From CAYPFY01 sp964410105 (GTDB lineage Bacteria; Bacteroidota; Ignavibacteria; UBA10030; SZUA-254): a stretch of DNA of 64,000 nucleotides. Below the pieces are notes generated by a model that did no database searches, was not told the origin of the DNA, and saw only the letters and a program-made list of their open reading frames with translations. The translations under genes and the position numbers were made by a program. The stretch lies in the NCBI GenBank assembly GCA_964410105.1, contig CAYPFY010000007.1, positions 62,001 to 126,000 of the forward strand, read 5' to 3'. The stretch's first letter is position 1, and each line of letters starts with the position of its first letter. Shown here piece by piece: positions 60,115-64,000 of the stretch.

Positions 60115-60714
60115 TTAGAACATATACAGATGCGCGCCGATCACGGCCCGGAGGCCCCCGAAATCCCCGTACAACTCCTTCTGGCGGGAGCGCCGGTAAT
60201 CATACAGGAGGTCGATGAAGAACGAGACATGGGGATCGCCCGACAACTCCTCGATCCCCACGCCGCCGAAATACCCGATCTTTCGATCCGCCTCTGCCGT
60301 TTGAGTCGGCGTCTGCGAGCTCGATAGCTGTTGCTTGACGGTGATCCGATTAATGCCTGCGGAGAGGCGCACAAAGATGGTCGGCGAAATCGGCTGTTTA
60401 TTCAGGAGGCCGATATGCAGAATCCTTTCATCGAGAGAAATGGTGCTGTCGTTGGAGGCATTGAGGAGAGCCTCGGGTTTAAAAAACGAGTAGTCGACGA
60501 TTATGAAGAGGTTAGTCTGCACGGGAAGACAAGCGCCACCCCCGTAGATCAGGTCAGAGGATGATTTGAACGCATCCTTGAATTCGGTACTGGAGGGAAA
60601 AAACAGACCGCCGAACGCTGACACGATAAATGGGGGCTGCTGTGCCTGCGAGGTCGAGACGGCGAAAAACAACAACAATGCGCCGATAAGAGAGGGAAGC
60701 CATCGGATAGTCAT
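60115..60714 (-). CDS. Exported outer-membrane beta-barrel-like protein
   Basis: Signal peptide MTIRWLPSLIGALLLFFAVSTSQA, then about 175 residues of alternating strands ending in the aromatic terminal residue F (AVIGAHLYMF), as expected for an eight-stranded outer-membrane barrel. No family named. The ATG at 60714 overlaps the permease stop (ATGA) and has GGAG upstream; an ATG five codons earlier is possible. It lies between an ABC importer and a mannosidase, so a sugar-passage role is plausible but unproven. Confidence 0.75.
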   Translation of the reverse strand: MTIRWLPSLIGALLLFFAVSTSQAQQPPFIVSAFGGLFFPSSTEFKDAFKSSSDLIYGGGACLPVQTNLFIIVDYSFFKPEALLNASNDSTISLDERILHIGLLNKQPISPTIFVRLSAGINRITVKQQLSSSQTPTQTAEADRKIGYFGGVGIEELSGDPHVSFFIDLLYDYRRSRQKELYGDFGGLRAVIGAHLYMF

Positions 60715-61697
60715 CAGTATCTTCTCCATTGATCGAGCATGACGGCGAGCAGGATTACTGCCCCGAGCACCACCATCTGCACGTAAGAATTGATATTCAG
60801 GAGATTGAGGCCATTCCTCAGCACGCCAATGAGCATCGCGCCGATAAAAGTTCCTGCGATCGAGCCCTTGCCACCGGAAAGGCTGGTGCCGCCTACGACC
60901 ACGGCGGCGATAACGTCGAGCTCGTACATTAGACCCGCGTTAGGCTGGCCGGAGTTCATGCGAGAGGCAAGCAGCATCCCGCTAAGAGCAGAGAGCACGC
61001 CGCTGATGACATAGACTGTTCGGAGGACCCGGTTCGTATTGATCCCGGCGAGCCGGGCAGCCTCGGGATTGCCGCCGACGGCGTAAACGTAGCGACCGAA
61101 GGGGGTAAAGCGCAGGATGACGAAGGACAGACAAAAAACCGCGACCATCACCAAAGTCGGAATGGGGATCGATGCTATGCGCCCGCTCCCGAGCAAGCCG
61201 AACGACTCAGGCAGTCCCCACACGGGCCTTCCGTCGGTGGCCATATACGACGCCCCGCGCCAGACCGTCATCAGCGCAAGAGAAACGATGAAAGGTGTGA
61301 TTCGAAACCGGGTAATGAATTCCCCTGCGAGGAGCCCGGAAAACAACCCGGCTGCGATCCCGCCGAGCGCGGCGGCGGGAAACGAAAGAGCCGGGGTGAT
61401 TTGGATCTTCAGAATGCTGGTCGCGACGATCCCGCTGAAGGCAACGAGCGCGCCCACCGAAAGATCGATACCGCCGGTCAGAATCACAAAAGTCATCCCT
61501 GCAGCGAGAATAGCGGTGATCGAAGTCTGCAGAGAAACATTGAGGATATTATCGGCCGTGAAGAAATAGGGAGAGAGGATCGCAAAAACAGTGACTTCAA
61601 TAGCGAGCGCGATCCCGATCCCGAACTCCCTGACCAGGGCTCTCATGGTTTTGCGTGAAATTGCCGATCGGTCCGCTCGGAGTGACTCACCCGGCAT
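60714..61697 (-). CDS. Ribose-type sugar ABC transporter permease
   Basis: RbsC/XylH-type permease with about ten membrane segments. The family pattern is clear: NILNVSLQTSITAILAAGMTFVILTGGIDLSVG, FRITPFIVSLALMTVWRG, FGRYVYAVGGNPEAARLAGI, VVVGGTSLSGGKGS, GAMLIGVLRNGLNLL. Length 327. The start lies 11 bases inside the ATPase gene. The sugar cannot be told from sequence. Confidence 0.93.
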   Translation of the reverse strand: MPGESLRADRSAISRKTMRALVREFGIGIALAIEVTVFAILSPYFFTADNILNVSLQTSITAILAAGMTFVILTGGIDLSVGALVAFSGIVATSILKIQITPALSFPAAALGGIAAGLFSGLLAGEFITRFRITPFIVSLALMTVWRGASYMATDGRPVWGLPESFGLLGSGRIASIPIPTLVMVAVFCLSFVILRFTPFGRYVYAVGGNPEAARLAGINTNRVLRTVYVISGVLSALSGMLLASRMNSGQPNAGLMYELDVIAAVVVGGTSLSGGKGSIAGTFIGAMLIGVLRNGLNLLNINSYVQMVVLGAVILLAVMLDQWRRY

Positions 61698-63195
61698 GAT
61701 CCGGTCCCATGCTTCCTCCTGTGGCCAGCGTCATTATATCTTCCTGCGTCGCTGAGCTTTGCGGGACGATCCCTGCGATCGAGCCCTCGTGCATCACGGC
61801 GATCCGGTTGCAGATGCCGAGAATCTCCGGAAGGTCGGACGAGATAACAATGATTCCGATACCTGACTGGGCAAGCTGCTGGATGAGATTGTAGATCTCG
61901 TACTTCACACCAACATCGATGCCGGAGGTCGGTTCGTCAAAGATGAGCACCTTCGACTTCGTGAAGAGCCAGCGGGCGAGGACGACCTTTTGGCGATTCC
62001 CGCCGCTGAGGTGTTCGACCGCCTGCTCAATTGATGGAGTCTTGATCCGCAGCTCATCCGTGAATCGCTGCGCGGCGGCGCGTTCGTGGGCACGGTTAAT
62101 GAACATCCCCCGGACAACATCACTCAAATTTGACAGAGAGATATTTTCCCGGACTGAGGTTTGCATGATCAGCCCGTACTTATTCCGATCTTCGGTGAGC
62201 AGCCCGATGCCGAGATCGATAGCTTCCCGCGGCGATCGAGGAGAAATTTCTATTCCGTCAAGAAACACTCTCCCCGAGATCTTCGGATCAGCGCCGAATA
62301 TCATTTTCGCCAATTCACTCCGCCCCGCCCCGACGAGTCCTGACAGCCCGAGGATTTCCCCGCGGCAGAGAATCAGGCTGACATCGCGCACCATCCCTCC
62401 GGAAAGTTGTTCCACGCGCAGTATCTCCTTCCCCTGGCGAAGCTCGGCATGCGGATATTCATTCTCCAATTCCCTTCCCACCATCCACCGAACCAGACTT
62501 CGGCGGTCGACCTCACGGATAGGGCAGGAGTGAATAAACTTTCCATCTCGGAGGATGGTAACGCGGTCGCCGATTTCAAAAATCTCTTCCAGACGGTGAG
62601 AGATGTAGATCACCCCGACGTTTTCCGATTTCAAGCGGCGAATCACAGCAAAGAGATTCTTCAGTTCCTTATCGGTCAGGGCGGCGGACGGCTCATCCAT
62701 TGCAAGGATGCGGACATTGCGTGAGAGCGCCTTTGCGATTTCAACGATCTGGCGATGGGCGACGCTCAGCGTGCTCACGGTTGCGGTCGTGGGGATCTTC
62801 TCCCCGAGCTGTGACAGAACAGAACGGGCAATTTCGTGCAGCCGGCCAAAATCGATAAACGGGGACTTTCCCTTTGTCGGCTCGTTCCCGAGGAGTATAT
62901 TTTCGGCCACGGAGAGTTCCGGGACGAGCTTAAAATCCTGGTATATCATCCCGACACCGCGGCTCTGTGCATCCGCAGGAGATTGGAAATCAGCCTCAAG
63001 GCCATCAATGACAATGGAGCCGGAATCTTTCCGAAGAGCGCCCGAAAGAATTTTCATGAGCGTAGATTTCCCGGCACCGTTCTCGCCCAGAAGGCAGTGA
63101 ACCTCTCCCTCGCGCAGGGTAAAATCCACACCGGAAAGAGCAAGGACTCCGGGGTACTCCTTCCGGATCTCCCTCATTTCAAGAAGGGGGTTCAC
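61687..63195 (-). CDS. Ribose-type sugar ABC transporter ATP-binding protein
   Basis: RbsA/MglA-type protein with two ATPase domains. First Walker A LLGENGAGKSTLMK; the first signature region reads STLSVAHRQIVEIAKALS, with DEPSAALTD. The second domain has a degenerate Walker A GLVGAGRSELAK and the signature LSGGNRQKVVLARWL, with DEPTSGIDVG. Degeneration of the second P-loop is normal for the family. Length 502. The GTG start is preferred for the LLEMREI-type N-terminus; an ATG six codons later is possible. Confidence 0.94.
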   Translation of the reverse strand: MNPLLEMREIRKEYPGVLALSGVDFTLREGEVHCLLGENGAGKSTLMKILSGALRKDSGSIVIDGLEADFQSPADAQSRGVGMIYQDFKLVPELSVAENILLGNEPTKGKSPFIDFGRLHEIARSVLSQLGEKIPTTATVSTLSVAHRQIVEIAKALSRNVRILAMDEPSAALTDKELKNLFAVIRRLKSENVGVIYISHRLEEIFEIGDRVTILRDGKFIHSCPIREVDRRSLVRWMVGRELENEYPHAELRQGKEILRVEQLSGGMVRDVSLILCRGEILGLSGLVGAGRSELAKMIFGADPKISGRVFLDGIEISPRSPREAIDLGIGLLTEDRNKYGLIMQTSVRENISLSNLSDVVRGMFINRAHERAAAQRFTDELRIKTPSIEQAVEHLSGGNRQKVVLARWLFTKSKVLIFDEPTSGIDVGVKYEIYNLIQQLAQSGIGIIVISSDLPEILGICNRIAVMHEGSIAGIVPQSSATQEDIMTLATGGSMGPDHAG

Positions 63196-63234
63196 GTGAG
63201 AGAAGCCGCGATGAATTCGTGGGAGGCCGCGTGC

Positions 63235-64000
63235 TCACTTCGATGCCCGGAGCACGTCTCTATCAACAATACCGACTTCCACGGGGACAACCTTTGGAAG
63301 CACCGTTCCCGCAAAGTGATCTTTCACCATAGCGATAGTCATCTCCCCGATTTTTTTCGGATACTGGATGACATCCGCTTTCAGGGGAGAACCCTTGATG
63401 ATCGCGTCCACAGCTGGTGGCGTGGCATCGTAGCCGATAATAGCGATATTTACGCGTTTAAACTGCTGGGCGGCATCGAGTGCCCCGAGGGCGGAGTCAT
63501 CGTTGATGCCGAAGATGGCATCGAGTTCTGGATGAGCCTGCAGGATATCGGCCGCGACTTGCATCGCCTTATCGCGGACTCCTTCGCCGTTGACATCCGC
63601 GACTACTTTCATCTCTGGATAGTTCGCCAGCGCCTCCTTAAAGCCGGCCACTCGATCGAGAACGGATGTCACGGTAGGTTGTCCGATGATCGCAACCCGT
63701 CCCTTCCCCTTCAAGAATTTGGCCAGATATTCTCCGGCGAGGCGGCCCCCTGCCACATTATCGGAGGCAATGTGGCAGACTGTCTCCCCGTCTTGGGCCG
63801 CGATGTCCGCCGTAAATACGGGGATATGTGCCTCGTTGGCCTTCCTGATGGCAGGCCCGACGCCCCGCGAATCGACGGGGCAGACAATAATCGCGTCTAC
63901 TTTGCGAGTAATGAAATCCTCGATCTGCGCGCTCTGTTTTCCGAGGTCGAAATCTCCGGACGTCATGATCAGTTCATAGCCGTCGGCCCCGGCGGCGTTA
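63235..64000 (-). CDS. Sugar ABC transporter substrate-binding protein, N-terminus beyond window
   Basis: Periplasmic_binding type I (RbsB-like). The frame stays open to the right edge: residues NAAGADGYELIM precede the first in-window ATG, so the signal peptide and first strand lie outside. GVGPAIRKANEAHIPVFTAD, CHIASDNVAGGRLAGEYL, GRVAIIGQPTVTSVLDRVAGF and NIAIIGYDATPPAV are typical. The ATPase gene follows after 39 bases. The ligand is unknown; the GH38 gene in the same run hints at mannose-type sugars. Confidence 0.9.
   Translation of the reverse strand, partial: NAAGADGYELIMTSGDFDLGKQSAQIEDFITRKVDAIIVCPVDSRGVGPAIRKANEAHIPVFTADIAAQDGETVCHIASDNVAGGRLAGEYLAKFLKGKGRVAIIGQPTVTSVLDRVAGFKEALANYPEMKVVADVNGEGVRDKAMQVAADILQAHPELDAIFGINDDSALGALDAAQQFKRVNIAIIGYDATPPAVDAIIKGSPLKADVIQYPKKIGEMTIAMVKDHFAGTVLPKVVPVEVGIVDRDVLRASK

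Overview
The window is a GC-rich stretch of a diderm bacterial chromosome. Several genes carry Sec signal peptides or lipoboxes, and there are outer-membrane barrel-like proteins. One exported protein (25.6-26.2 kb) ends in a type-IX-secretion-like C-terminal domain with the NQNFPNPFN signature. Together with the ClpC type, the YciO-type Sua5 protein and the style of the RpoE-like sigma factor, this points to the FCB group (Bacteroidota/Chlorobiota/Ignavibacteriota side). That placement is inference; there is no rRNA gene to test it. Genes are tightly packed, often with ATGA, GTGA or TTGA stop/start overlaps. Most visible promoters follow TTGnnn-N17-TAyATT.

0-25.6 kb is mainly housekeeping: a cut deoxynucleoside kinase; tmk with a CtpA-type protease; an ECF sigma factor with a LiaF-like membrane protein; a TPR-CHAT lipoprotein whose protease dyad is missing; two small envelope proteins; the rlmN-aminopeptidase-adk-glpQ operon; an M16 peptidase pair with a DUF167 protein; an amidohydrolase-NTF2-purC unit; DUF971-CBS-pfk-aat; and rmuC-yciO-cyclase-membrane protein-small protein.

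25.6-48.8 kb is one long minus-strand molybdenum and purine island. It holds a near-complete set for molybdenum cofactor synthesis (moaA, a moaC-moaB fusion, moaD, moaE, moeA, a divergent MobA/MocA-like transferase, xdhC). It also holds three kinds of molybdoenzyme: xanthine dehydrogenase and two sulfite-oxidase-fold proteins. A 13-gene purine run goes from a guanine-deaminase-like enzyme through xanthine dehydrogenase, a PuuD-type membrane urate oxidase lacking its cytochrome c domain, 5-hydroxyisourate hydrolase, OHCU decarboxylase, allantoinase and allantoicase. It also carries a yeast-type cytosine deaminase, a DUF6986 aldolase-like protein and a kynureninase-like enzyme. No soluble uricase and no ureidoglycolate lyase are present.

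Within the island, 29.4-31.6 kb encodes an exported methionine-rich repeat protein. A terminator that abuts the next gene separates it from an exported sulfite-oxidase-fold lipoprotein, a small cysteine lipoprotein and a di-heme-type cytochrome b. The arrangement resembles the MrpX-YedY-YedZ methionine-sulfoxide scavenging system known from Azospira, with a different cytochrome and an extra lipoprotein. This is the strongest candidate here for a little-described system.

48.9-64 kb holds a response-regulator-like protein, a roughly 600-base stretch with no gene, tRNA-Asn and clpC on back-to-back promoters, a putative zinc peptidase, and a minus-strand block of ribose-type ABC importer, barrel protein, TPR membrane protein and GH38 alpha-mannosidase. 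The substrate-binding protein of that importer runs off the right edge.
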